A stretch of DNA of 64,000 bases from an uncultured Phascolarctobacterium sp. (GTDB taxonomy: Bacteria > Bacillota > Negativicutes > Acidaminococcales > Acidaminococcaceae). A program made the translations under genes and the position numbers. Below are positions 1 to 8,035 of the stretch, piece by piece (position 1 is the stretch's first letter; every line of letters begins with the position of its first letter). The DNA lies in contig NZ_CAKPTG010000006.1 in the NCBI RefSeq assembly GCF_934190775.1, positions 77,553 through 141,552 of the forward strand. Direction: 5' to 3'. The notes under the pieces were generated by a model that saw only the letters and a list, made by a program, of their open reading frames with translations, ran no database searches and was not told where the DNA came from.

Positions 1-270
1 CTCATGGTTACCAATGGTCACAACGTCCGGACCTAACAGATTCATAATCTCTATAGTCGACACGCCCTTGTATTCCGCATCAATTACGGAGCCACGGAAC
101 ATATCACCCGCGATGCAGTAAATTACATTCTCTTCTTCTGCGCGAACCTTATTGATATAGCCGGAAAGCATGGATACGCCACCAACAAGCTTATTATCAA
201 TTCTCTCAGCCAAGAAATCACCATGCAGGTCATTGGAATGTAAGAGTGTCAGTTTCTTTAAATTTTTCAT
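1..270 (-). CDS. 5'-nucleotidase / metallophosphoesterase, N-terminal part only
   Basis: The first 90 codons of a calcineurin-like metallophosphatase of the UshA/5'-nucleotidase family; the gene runs off the left edge. The residues near the start, LTLLHSNDLHGDF, carry the Asp-x-His metal site, GDMFRGS the second metal Asp, and VVTIGNHE the GNHE motif, all in family order. No signal peptide is visible, so a cytoplasmic enzyme or an unusual export route is possible. The ATG at 268-270 has a GAGGTG ribosome site a few bases upstream. Substrate (nucleotide, UDP-sugar or cyclic nucleotide) cannot be told from this part. Confidence 0.85.
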   Translation of the reverse strand, partial: MKNLKKLTLLHSNDLHGDFLAERIDNKLVGGVSMLSGYINKVRAEEENVIYCIAGDMFRGSVIDAEYKGVSTIEIMNLLGPDVVTIGNHE

Positions 271-341
271 GTTTACACCTCGCTTCCTGCAGCTATTGTA
301 TTTTGTGTAATTCTATTATAAGGTAATCCTGGTGATTTGCC

Positions 342-369
342 CCTACCCCAAAGGCGTTTTTTGGGTAGG
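342..369. promoter_or_regulatory. Inverted repeat upstream of the 5'-nucleotidase gene
   Basis: CCTACCC and GGGTAGG arms separated by about 14 bases, with A/T-rich inner bases that extend the pairing. On the minus strand a TATAAT-like hexamer at 315-320 lies just downstream, so the dyad sits where the -35 region would be. That placement suits an operator for the 5'-nucleotidase gene. No regulator can be named. Confidence 0.35.
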
Positions 370-450
370 ATAGGCTGATTTTTTGCCTTATTTGGCACTA
401 TTTTTCTGCCTGCTTTACTTTTAAGCCAATACATAGTATCATATTTGCAT

Positions 451-464
451 CTGAACTTATTAAT
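451..464 (+). promoter_or_regulatory. Candidate PdxR-binding motif before pdxR
   Basis: The stretch CTGAACTTATTAAT lies about 75 bases ahead of the pdxR start. A near match, CTGAGCTTATTAGT, lies at 3458-3471 upstream of pdxS. A motif shared by the two promoters of a MocR regulon fits an operator. It may instead be kept because the region before pdxS descends from a duplicated pdxR promoter. Confidence 0.35.
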
Positions 465-538
465 TAGACTCTTATGCAGATTTTCGATATAGTCAAAATT
501 TAAACCTGAGCTTGCTACTTAAGAAAGGATTACAAGCT

Positions 539-1951
539 ATGCTAACCTACAGCTTTGCCAATTTACAGGGTGAGAGCATGTACGCCCACCTTTACAAATG
601 CATCAAAAATGATATTACCAGCGGCGTCCTGCACGCCGAGGAAAAGCTGCCCTCCAAACGCATGCTGGCCAAAAATCTGGGCATCAGCCTCATCACCGTA
701 GAAAATGCCTACGCCCAGCTCGTTGTCGAAGGCTACATCTATTCCCAGCCCAAGCGCGGTTACTACGTGGCGCGCATTGAGCAGCAGCCTCTGCCACAAA
801 AGACAGAACGCCAAACACTGCCTGCACTCCAAACGCAAACAGCACCAGGCCTCAGCTTTGCCAAAAGCAGCGTGCCGCCGGACACCTTTCCCTATAATAT
901 CTGGGCGCGCCTTTTGCGCAACACGCTCACCACAGCAGACGAACACGCCCTCATCAGCGACACCAGCGCCGGCGGCGTTTTGCCGCTGCGCCAGGCGCTC
1001 GCCCATCATCTTTACCAGTTCCGCGGTCTGAACGTTGCACCCGAGCAGATTATCATCGGCGCAGGCACACAGACGCTGTATAACCTTATCGTACAGCTTT
1101 TGGGACGTAATCACGTCTACGCGCTGGAAAATCCCGGCTATCCGCAGCTGGCAGCCGCTTATCAGGCCAACGATGTCTTCTGCCGTTATCTGCCGATGGA
1201 CGCCCAGGGTATCCGCGCCGACGTTCTGGAAAACAGCGGTGCCGATATTCTGCACATCAGCCCCTCGCACCAGTTCCCGACAGGTATCGTCATGCCCGTC
1301 AGCCGCCGCTACGAATTGCTGCGCTGGGCAGCAAAAAAAAGCAGTCGTTATATCATCGAAGATGATTACGACTGCGAATTCCGCCTATTCGGCAAGCCTA
1401 TTCCGCCATTGCAGAGTGTTGATACCGAGGAAAAGGTTATCTATATCAACACCTTTTCCAAAACACTGGCACCAACCTTCCGTATCAGCTACATGCTGCT
1501 GCCACCGCACCTGGCATCGCTGTTTTATGACAAACTGGGCTTTTATTCCTGTACTGTATCCAATTTTGAGCAGTTTACGCTCGCTAAATTTATCGAGGAC
1601 GGTTATTTTGAACGTCACATCAACAGAATGCGCACCTACTACCGCAGCAAGCGCGATCGCCTGCTGCAGTATCTCACACAGTCCGATGTTGCGCCTGCAC
1701 TTACGGTAGAAGGCGAGGACAGCGGCCTGCATTTTCTGCTGCATCTTGCTACCGATGCCAAGGATTCTCAGCTTGTACAGGCTGCAGCAGCCAAGGGCAT
1801 TCAGATTAAATTCCTTTCGGACTATTATCACGAAAAGGTTGGCGACAGCTCGCACACCCTGCTAATGAATTACACCGGTCTGGCGGATGATAAGCTGTAT
1901 CCGGCCTTAGACACACTGTTTACCGTGCTTAAGCCTTATCTGAAGCTATAA
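539..1951 (+). CDS. pdxR: PdxR-type MocR regulator of vitamin B6 synthesis
   Basis: A 470-residue fusion of a GntR-type winged helix (about residues 15-80) and a class I aminotransferase fold (about 105-470). The sequence INTFSKTLAPTFRISYM contains the lysine (Lys308) expected to bind pyridoxal phosphate (PLP), and EDDYDCEFR is the MocR-typical aspartate region. In this family PLP is the effector and PdxR activates pdxS-pdxT; here those genes end against its stop codon on the opposite strand. ATG 539 is chosen over the upstream TTG at 512 because AAGAAAGGA lies nine bases ahead of it. A decayed relative of this gene lies at about 3510-3793. Confidence 0.88.
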   Translation: MLTYSFANLQGESMYAHLYKCIKNDITSGVLHAEEKLPSKRMLAKNLGISLITVENAYAQLVVEGYIYSQPKRGYYVARIEQQPLPQKTERQTLPALQTQTAPGLSFAKSSVPPDTFPYNIWARLLRNTLTTADEHALISDTSAGGVLPLRQALAHHLYQFRGLNVAPEQIIIGAGTQTLYNLIVQLLGRNHVYALENPGYPQLAAAYQANDVFCRYLPMDAQGIRADVLENSGADILHISPSHQFPTGIVMPVSRRYELLRWAAKKSSRYIIEDDYDCEFRLFGKPIPPLQSVDTEEKVIYINTFSKTLAPTFRISYMLLPPHLASLFYDKLGFYSCTVSNFEQFTLAKFIEDGYFERHINRMRTYYRSKRDRLLQYLTQSDVAPALTVEGEDSGLHFLLHLATDAKDSQLVQAAAAKGIQIKFLSDYYHEKVGDSSHTLLMNYTGLADDKLYPALDTLFTVLKPYLKL

Positions 1952-2527
1952 TTATTTTGCAGCGCACAGGCTGACAAAATATTCGTGGATGGCCGTGCTT
2001 TTGGCTATGTCCAGCTCCGGGTGGAAGGCCAGCGCCAGCTGTTTGCCGTACTGTGCCGCCACAATATGCTCATCTACGGCAGCAAGCACCTCTACACCGT
2101 CACCCACGCTATCAATATACGGCGCACGGATAAAGGTCATCGGTACCTTGCCCAGCTTGCCGAATTCAGCCTCGGTAAAAAAGCTGCCCAGCTGTCTGCC
2201 GTAGGCATTGCGCTTCACGGTAATCGGCATAGTTGCCAAATGTACCTTGCTGTCGTTCGTCAGCTTTTCCGCCAACAGAATCATACCCGCGCAGGTTGCC
2301 AGTACCGGCAAGCCCTGCGCTATTTTTTTCTGCAGCGGTGCAAACATTCCCAACTCTTGCAGCAGCTTGCCCTGCACCGTACTTTCACCGCCCGGCAGGA
2401 CGATACCGTCCAGGGGTTGCTCCAAATCCGGCAGCTGACGCAGCTCTACAGCCTCCACGCCCAGCTGACGCAATGCCTGCACGTGCTCAATAAACGCCCC
2501 CTGCAGTGCTAAAACGCCGATTTTCAT
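1952..2527 (-). CDS. pdxT: Pyridoxal 5'-phosphate synthase glutaminase subunit
   Basis: PdxT hydrolyses glutamine and passes ammonia to PdxS in the deoxyxylulose-5-phosphate-independent vitamin B6 pathway. The 191 residues carry the class I amidotransferase nucleophile in LATCAGMILLA and the His/Glu pair in LAFHPEL near the end; the usual length is about 190. Its ATG overlaps the pdxS stop by one base (TAATG), so translation is coupled. It ends directly beside the stop of pdxR, which runs toward it. Confidence 0.95.
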   Translation of the reverse strand: MKIGVLALQGAFIEHVQALRQLGVEAVELRQLPDLEQPLDGIVLPGGESTVQGKLLQELGMFAPLQKKIAQGLPVLATCAGMILLAEKLTNDSKVHLATMPITVKRNAYGRQLGSFFTEAEFGKLGKVPMTFIRAPYIDSVGDGVEVLAAVDEHIVAAQYGKQLALAFHPELDIAKSTAIHEYFVSLCAAK

Positions 2528-3399
2528 TATTTACCACGCTCCGCCATCAGCAGCTGAATTTCCTGCTCGTTGATGCCAACCATAGCCTCACCCAAATCCT
2601 CGGACAGCTCTGCCAGCATTTTGGCATCGTTGAAATTGGTTACTGCTTTAACAATGGCCTGCGCACGCTTTGCCGGGTCGCCGGATTTGAAAATACCGGA
2701 GCCTACGAATACGCCCTCGGCACCCAGCTGCATCATCAGTGCTGCATCCGCCGGAGTTGCTACGCCGCCTGCTGCAAAATTTACTACCGGCAAGCGTTTA
2801 TGCTCGTGTACGTAAACAACTAAATCATACGGAACCTGCAGCTCCTTGGCAGCGTTGAACAGCTCGTTTTCTTCCATAGCAGCGATTTGTGCAATCTGCT
2901 GATTCATTTTGCGCATATGGCGTACTGCCTGCACAACGTCACCGGTACCGGGCTCGCCTTTGGTACGGATCATGGATGCACCCTCGTTGATACGGCGCAA
3001 TGCTTCGCCCAAATCCTTGGCACCGCAGACAAACGGTACGTTAAACTTGGTTTTGTCGATATGGTATACATCATCAGCCGGAGAAAGCACCTCGCTCTCA
3101 TCGATATAGTCAATCTCCAGAGCCTCTAGAATCTGTGCTTCTACAAAATGACCGATGCGCACCTTTGCCATAACAGGAATGGAAACTGCGTTTTGAATTT
3201 CCTTAATCAGCTTCGGGTCGCTCATGCGTGCTACGCCGCCTGCTGCGCGAATATCTGCAGGAATCTTCTCCAGCGCCATAACAGCGCAGGCACCTGCTGC
3301 CTCGGCGATACGCGCCTGCTCCGGTGTCGTAACATCCATAATTACGCCACCCTTTAACATCTGTGCCAGCTGTGCATTTAATTTATAACGTTCATTCAT
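2527..3399 (-). CDS. pdxS: Pyridoxal 5'-phosphate synthase lyase subunit
   Basis: PdxS forms PLP from ribose-5-phosphate, glyceraldehyde-3-phosphate and ammonia in a dodecamer decorated by PdxT. The 290-residue protein starts MNERYKLNAQLAQML and keeps VMALEKIPADIRAAGG, the catalytic-lysine strand VMAKVRIGHF and ALEIDYIDESEVLSPAD, all hallmarks of this very conserved family. The ATG at 3397-3399 is preceded by GGAGGT; an upstream in-frame codon at 3414 overlaps that site and is less likely. First gene of the pdxST operon. Confidence 0.96.
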   Translation of the reverse strand: MNERYKLNAQLAQMLKGGVIMDVTTPEQARIAEAAGACAVMALEKIPADIRAAGGVARMSDPKLIKEIQNAVSIPVMAKVRIGHFVEAQILEALEIDYIDESEVLSPADDVYHIDKTKFNVPFVCGAKDLGEALRRINEGASMIRTKGEPGTGDVVQAVRHMRKMNQQIAQIAAMEENELFNAAKELQVPYDLVVYVHEHKRLPVVNFAAGGVATPADAALMMQLGAEGVFVGSGIFKSGDPAKRAQAIVKAVTNFNDAKMLAELSEDLGEAMVGINEQEIQLLMAERGK

Positions 3400-3444
3400 T
3401 GTGAATACCTCCAAAATTTATGCAAATAATAGGTTATGTGTAGT

Positions 3445-3471
3445 ATTATACTCACAACTGAGCTTATTAGT
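3445..3471 (-). promoter_or_regulatory. pdxST promoter with candidate PdxR site at -35
   Basis: On the minus strand a perfect TATAAT lies at 3445-3450, about 50 bases ahead of the pdxS start. The -35 position has no recognisable TTGACA but is covered by the CTGAGCTTATTAGT stretch also found before pdxR. A strong -10 with a missing -35 overlain by a shared motif is the pattern expected of an activator-dependent promoter. Confidence 0.4.
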
Positions 3472-3509
3472 ATATTCATTTCTCATCAATTTGCTATGTT
3501 CAGTTTGCA

Positions 3510-3793
3510 TATCGGTATTTTTCACAGCTTACACAAACATCCTGCTCGGCAGCACTTTAAGCATTGCCGCAGACAGCAAAAAAAAGCAGTCGTTCTATCA
3601 TCAACGATGACAGCGACTGCTTTTGCGTATATTCAGAAGGCCAGTAATGCATTTACATCTCTGCCTTCGTCATAACAACGACAGTGACATTATTCAACTG
3701 CCGGATGCCATTACCTGGGCATCTGGCCTCACATTTTTATGCAAAACTGAACTTTTATTATTGCACTATATTTAATTATAAACCGTCTGCGCT
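3510..3793 (+). pseudogene. Decayed PdxR/MocR aminotransferase-domain remnant
   Basis: Translating the plus strand in one main frame gives fragments collinear with PdxR residues of about 250-365. TAKKSSRSIINDDSDC matches WAAKKSSRYIIEDDYDC, and MPLPGHLASHFYAKL followed by NFYYCTIFNY matches MLLPPHLASLFYDKL followed by GFYSCTVSNF. In-frame stops interrupt the sequence and neither end of the gene is present. The copy is oriented like pdxR, lies upstream of pdxS, and runs up to or into the tail of the TauE-like gene. It is best read as the relic of a pdxR duplication or of a paralogous MocR gene. Confidence 0.8.
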
Positions 3794-4552
3794 TTATAAA
3801 GTATTCAATAAAAATTTAATACCAGTAATCAACACCAGCACGCTCGCCAGCTTCATCAGAATGCCGGACTGTAGCCTTTGCGCCAAGGCTACACCGCCCT
3901 GAGCACCGACAAAGGCGCCCGCACCAATCGCCAAGCCGCTACTCCACACAATATGCCCCAGCATAGCATGCGAAACTAAGCCTGCAAGCGAGGAAACTGC
4001 CAAAATGCAGGTAGAAGTAGCAATGGCCACGTGTACCGGGAAATTCAGTACATATACCATAAAGGGAACGTGGACGATACCGCCGCCTATGCCCAAAATG
4101 CTGGCTAAAAAACCCACACCGACGCTGCAAAGAACGCCCAGCTTCCAGTTATAGACTTCCGGCACCTCACCGGCCGTCTTACCCGCCGCATTCTTACTGG
4201 CCTTGCGATACATATTTATCGCTGCCAGCACAAAGAAAGCGCCAAACACCAGATAAAAAAGCCTGCCCTGCAGATATTCTGCGGCATAGCTGCCTAAAAA
4301 TGCACCGGGAACGGTAGCCACGGCAAATTTCAAGGCCGCATCAACGCAAGCCTTCTTCTGCCTGATATAGCCCCAGGTCCCCGAAACCGCATTCATCAGT
4401 ACCACCAGCACCGAAGTACCGATGGCCAGCTGTGGCTCATAATCCCAGACAAACACCAGAAGCGGTACAATCACCATACCGCCGCCAATGCCTAAAAGCG
4501 CTCCCAATAAGCCAACTAAAACACCTAATGCCAAAAATCCTGCTAATTCCAT
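3794..4552 (-). CDS. Sulfite exporter TauE/SafE family membrane protein
   Basis: A 252-residue protein with about eight hydrophobic segments and two internally similar halves. Each half carries the glycine-rich family motif: LLGALLGIGGGMVIVPLL near the start and FLASILGIGGGIVHVPFMV in the middle. Members export sulfite, sulfoacetate or other organosulfur anions; the substrate here is unknown. The third possible ATG (4552) is used because AGGGGG is correctly spaced for it. The C-terminal codons overlap the flank of the pdxR relic, so the extreme end may have been remodelled. Confidence 0.85.
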   Translation of the reverse strand: MELAGFLALGVLVGLLGALLGIGGGMVIVPLLVFVWDYEPQLAIGTSVLVVLMNAVSGTWGYIRQKKACVDAALKFAVATVPGAFLGSYAAEYLQGRLFYLVFGAFFVLAAINMYRKASKNAAGKTAGEVPEVYNWKLGVLCSVGVGFLASILGIGGGIVHVPFMVYVLNFPVHVAIATSTCILAVSSLAGLVSHAMLGHIVWSSGLAIGAGAFVGAQGGVALAQRLQSGILMKLASVLVLITGIKFLLNTL

Positions 4553-4733
4553 CTGCATCCCCCTCATTCTCTCATAATTCTCATTGCAGATTAACTTAGT
4601 TTTTTCTTTAAAATCTCTAAAAATTCTCTAAATCTCTCGTCGGTCAAAATCATCTTTTGACCTGTATTCTCATATATTCCGCAAGTATTCAAAAACAATT
4701 GCGGAACAGCAAATATTTTACACCTAAACAGTC

Positions 4734-4812
4734 AAAAAAGGAAGTACCTGCGATAATAAAATGCTTAGAAAAAGTTAATTTTTCCAAGCAGCTTTATCAG
4801 CAGCGTACTTCC
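4734..4812 (-). terminator. Long imperfect hairpin terminator after the YfcC gene
   Basis: A 73-base inverted repeat at 4740-4812: GGAAGTAC pairs with GTACTTCC, and the stem continues through the CTGC/GCAG and TGCTTAGAAAAA/TTTTTCCAAGCA segments with a few mismatches. Read on the minus strand it is followed by six Ts (4734-4739), as expected for a terminator of the gene ending at 4841. The stem is much longer than others in the window. Confidence 0.7.
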
Positions 4813-4840
4813 TTGATAAATTCGTTATATTGCCTGCTTT

Positions 4841-6244
4841 TTATACCGGACCGAGGTTAATTGCTGTTGCATAGGTCAGGAAGCAGAAGGCTACTATCCA
4901 CCATGCGCCAATCAGCGGCAGTACAAAGCGCAGCCATTTTTTATAAGGCACGTTTGCCATTGCCAGATAGGACATCGTTGCGCCGGACGCAGGAGTAATA
5001 CAGTTGGTGAACGCATCACCGAAGGTGAAGGCGAAAACTGCGGTCTGGCGTGTCAGGCCCACGATATCAGCCAGCGGTGCCATAATCGGCATAGAAATTG
5101 CTGCCTGACCGGAGCTGGAAGGCACCAGCAGGTTGAAGCAATCCTGGATAATGAACATACCGAAGGCAATCGCAGAGGACGGGAATACATCCAGCATACC
5201 TGCGAGAGCATGAATGATGGTATCCATAACTCTGGCGTTATCCAGCAGAATAGTTGCCGCCTTACACATTGCTACCGCCAGGCAGGGCAACATCATACCC
5301 TTGCAGCCGTCAAGAAAGGCGTCGCAGATATCATTGGGCTTCAGGCCGCAGATAATACCGGACAAAACACCCATGATGATGAACAATGCGGAAATCTCAT
5401 TCATATAAAAATCAAATTTCAAAACGCCAACGATAATACCCACAAAGTTCAGGCCCAAAAGCGCTAAGCAGACAGCCTGACGCGCAGTCAGCGGCTCTGC
5501 CTCCTCAATGTTGATATCATGGGTCTTAGCCTGGTCAATTTCATAAACAGGGCTGCTCTGCGGATTTTTCTTTACCTTATGCGCATGATACATAACGTAG
5601 GAAATATTCAGTATCAGCAGGACGAAGAAAATACCTACGCGATAGGGCAGAGCGGAAAAAATCGGCACACCGGCAATACCCTGTGCTACGCCGACGGAAA
5701 ACGGCTGGGTGCAGCCTGCGCCATAGCCGGCAGCAACGGAGCAGAACAGCATGCCTAACGCAGTAAGGGAGTCAAAGCCCAACGCCAGCGCCACGCTTAC
5801 TACCAGCGGAGTAAAGGCCAGATATTCCTCATTACAGCCTGCTAAGGTAGAAAAGGTTGCCAGCGTAGTCATCAGCACCGGAATCAGCAGAATACTGTGA
5901 TTGCGCATTTTTTTAACCAAAGCACTGAGGCCGGCAACAATAGCGCCGGTCTTGGCCAAAATGTTCAACGAGCCGCCAACCATAAACAGGAAAGCGATAA
6001 TAGTGATACCACCCTTAAAGCCCTTGTTGATGGAAGTAAAGAAATCCATAAAGCCTGTCGGCTTTTGTGCTACATAGTGGAAGGTAGCAGGGTCAACGAC
6101 CATTTTACCGGTGTGTACATCCTTCACGCGTTCATACACACCTGCAGGAATTACATAGCTGGCCAAAGCGCAAAACAAAATAACGCAGACCAGAATAATT
6201 ATGGGACTTGGTGCCTTAAAGGCTTTAACCTGTTCCTTTGACAT
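4841..6244 (-). CDS. YfcC family (DcuC-like) membrane transporter
   Basis: About 467 residues and 12 or more hydrophobic segments. The opening, KAPSPIIILVCVILFCALASYVIPAGVYER, and the tail segment FGDAFTNCITPASGATMSYLA are characteristic of the YfcC branch of the DcuC/ion-transporter superfamily. Members are proposed to carry amino acids, peptides or carboxylates with a cation; no substrate is proven from sequence. It follows an M20 peptidase by about 20 bases, so the pair probably imports and hydrolyses a peptide or N-acyl amino acid. ATG 6244 is preceded by AGGAG; a TTG one codon earlier is possible. Confidence 0.8.
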   Translation of the reverse strand: MSKEQVKAFKAPSPIIILVCVILFCALASYVIPAGVYERVKDVHTGKMVVDPATFHYVAQKPTGFMDFFTSINKGFKGGITIIAFLFMVGGSLNILAKTGAIVAGLSALVKKMRNHSILLIPVLMTTLATFSTLAGCNEEYLAFTPLVVSVALALGFDSLTALGMLFCSVAAGYGAGCTQPFSVGVAQGIAGVPIFSALPYRVGIFFVLLILNISYVMYHAHKVKKNPQSSPVYEIDQAKTHDINIEEAEPLTARQAVCLALLGLNFVGIIVGVLKFDFYMNEISALFIIMGVLSGIICGLKPNDICDAFLDGCKGMMLPCLAVAMCKAATILLDNARVMDTIIHALAGMLDVFPSSAIAFGMFIIQDCFNLLVPSSSGQAAISMPIMAPLADIVGLTRQTAVFAFTFGDAFTNCITPASGATMSYLAMANVPYKKWLRFVLPLIGAWWIVAFCFLTYATAINLGPV

Positions 6245-6265
6245 CAATACATTTCTCCTAGCTTA

Positions 6266-7447
6266 TTATGCAAATTTTTCTGTGTAGTCCTGCAGTTCCA
6301 TAGCGCAAGCTACAGCAATCATCCAACGGCGGAAGAAGCTGTCTACCGAAGCGCACTCCTGCTTGGTGTGCGCACCGGAGCCCTGACCGCCCATAGAGCA
6401 GACCGTCGGAATACCAAGACTGCCAAAATAGGACGCATCCGACATACCTCCGACATAAATCGGCTCCGAAGCAGGATAACCGAACTTCGCAGCAACGCTG
6501 TTGATATAATCAAGCAGCTTATGGTTGGCCTCTGTTTCCTCAAACGCCGGCATCGGTGCTACAAACTCTACCTCGGTTGTTGTACCTTCGATATAGGTTT
6601 TGGCGCAGACCTCGCGGATTTTCTGCTGGATATATTCCATATGCTCCAGCTTTTTGTAGCGTACATCCAGCTCGGCATAGCAAATATCTGGTACGGCATT
6701 GGAAACCATACCGCCCTTGATAACGCCTACGCTTACTGTCAGTCCCTCATCATAAAGCGTCAGATCCTGCAGCAGCGGCAGCTTATGCGACATTTCAATA
6801 ATCGCATTGCGTCCCTTCAGATAATCATTGCCTGCGTGCGCCGCCACGCCATGCACTGTGATATGGCAGTCCATACCGCCCTTGCGGCCGACAGTAAGGC
6901 AGTTATCCATGCGTCCGCTTTCCATATTAAAGCAGCATAAGGAGCCTTCAGCCTCCTGCAGCAAAATCTTATCAGCGATACCTGCTCCATGACTGCTTTC
7001 TTCATCACCGACAATCACCGCCTTTACCGGTCTGTCCTTGTAGCCGAAATGCTTTAAGGCCACCAGCAGATAAAAAATCTGGGCAACGCCGTTTTTCATA
7101 TCCACTACGCCGGGACCATAGGCAAAGCCGTCCTTAATATGAAATGGATCGTCAGGATAGCTGCCGGAAGGGAAAACAGTGTCGCAATGACCTGCAAGCA
7201 AAAGCGGCTTACCGGGGACATCCTTGTTCAGCTCTGCAACCAATACATTGGCGCTGCCCTTGCTGTCTACAAGGCGGCAGTCAATACCTTCTGCTTCAAA
7301 ATGCTTCTTCAAAAAGTCAATTATCCTGTTAACCTTCTCGATTTCATGGGAGCCTGCCTGCATATTCACCAGGTTTTCCCAAAACAACAACATTTCATGC
7401 CTGTTCTTTTCCACAAAGGCACGTAATTCTTCAATAGGAGCCTGCAT
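6266..7447 (-). CDS. M20 family metallopeptidase (carboxypeptidase G2-like)
   Basis: A cytoplasmic di-zinc hydrolase of 393 residues. The metal sites are visible in order: LLLAGHCDTVFPSG, GPGVVDMKNGVAQ, GDEESSHGAG and, near the end, GGQGSGAHTKQE. Between them lies the usual dimerisation domain (about 190-300). The GMSDASYFGSLGIPTV segment resembles the glutamate carboxypeptidase/ArgE-DapE subgroup that trims peptides or N-acyl amino acids. It is first in an operon with the YfcC transporter. The second of two adjacent ATGs (7447) is preferred because AGGAGG lies five bases ahead. Confidence 0.87.
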   Translation of the reverse strand: MQAPIEELRAFVEKNRHEMLLFWENLVNMQAGSHEIEKVNRIIDFLKKHFEAEGIDCRLVDSKGSANVLVAELNKDVPGKPLLLAGHCDTVFPSGSYPDDPFHIKDGFAYGPGVVDMKNGVAQIFYLLVALKHFGYKDRPVKAVIVGDEESSHGAGIADKILLQEAEGSLCCFNMESGRMDNCLTVGRKGGMDCHITVHGVAAHAGNDYLKGRNAIIEMSHKLPLLQDLTLYDEGLTVSVGVIKGGMVSNAVPDICYAELDVRYKKLEHMEYIQQKIREVCAKTYIEGTTTEVEFVAPMPAFEETEANHKLLDYINSVAAKFGYPASEPIYVGGMSDASYFGSLGIPTVCSMGGQGSGAHTKQECASVDSFFRRWMIAVACAMELQDYTEKFA

Positions 7448-7532
7448 CATAACCTCCTGCAATACACAATTATTTTGTAAATAAAAAAACTAACTATTTC
7501 ATTGTACTAAACAGTTAAAGCCTTGTCAACAA

Positions 7533-7564
7533 AGTAAAAGCGGCAGCCGCCACCGGCGACTGCC
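7533..7564 (-). terminator. Terminator after rplI
   Basis: GGCAGTCGCC and GGCGGCTGCC arms (minus strand) with a three-base loop and one G-T pair, followed by GCTTTTACTTT. It lies about 25 bases past the rplI stop and closes the yybS-gdpP-rplI operon. Confidence 0.75.
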
Positions 7565-7588
7565 ACATACATCAGCTTCGCTCTGAAA

Positions 7589-8035
7589 TTATTCAGCAAC
7601 TACCATAACCTTGAAGGTAGCAGTTACATCGGTGTGCAGCTTAGCAACGGCAGTGTATTCGCCTAAGCCCTTAACTGCGGATTTCAGCTCAATTTTACGA
7701 CGGTCAATGTTCAGACCGGTTTGCTTAATCAAAGCTTCAGCAACATCCTTGGAGGTTACGGAGCCAAACATTTTACCGTTTTCACCCACGCGTACCTTCA
7801 TGGTTACTACAACCTTTTCTACCTGTGCGCCCAAAACAACAGCCTCGTCCTTAGCCTGAGCTGCACGATGCTTAGCGGTTGCCTGGTCCTGTTTAGCCTG
7901 ATTGAGGTTAGCTGCGGTAGCTTCCTTAGCCAGTTTACGCGGCAGCAGGTAGTTGCGGCCATAGCCCTCAGCAGTTTCTACAATTTCACCTTTTTTGCCT
8001 AAGCTTTTAACATCTTGTAAAAGAATTACTTTCAT
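7589..8035 (-). CDS. rplI: 50S ribosomal protein L9
   Basis: bL9 binds 23S rRNA near the L1 stalk. The 148-residue protein begins MKVILLQDVKSLGKKGEIVE and contains the AEGYGRNYLLPRKLA signature, then the long lysine- and alanine-rich connecting helix and the C-terminal rRNA-binding domain. Its start lies inside the end of gdpP (overlap 29 bases), as in the conserved yybS-gdpP-rplI order of Firmicutes. GAGGAG precedes the ATG. Confidence 0.97.
   Translation of the reverse strand: MKVILLQDVKSLGKKGEIVETAEGYGRNYLLPRKLAKEATAANLNQAKQDQATAKHRAAQAKDEAVVLGAQVEKVVVTMKVRVGENGKMFGSVTSKDVAEALIKQTGLNIDRRKIELKSAVKGLGEYTAVAKLHTDVTATFKVMVVAE

Noticed and set aside
1035..1709. Second plus-strand frame inside pdxR
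   Set aside because: Overlaps the PdxR aminotransferase domain in another frame. It was useful only because it shows the same out-of-frame similarity to the relic at 3510-3793.
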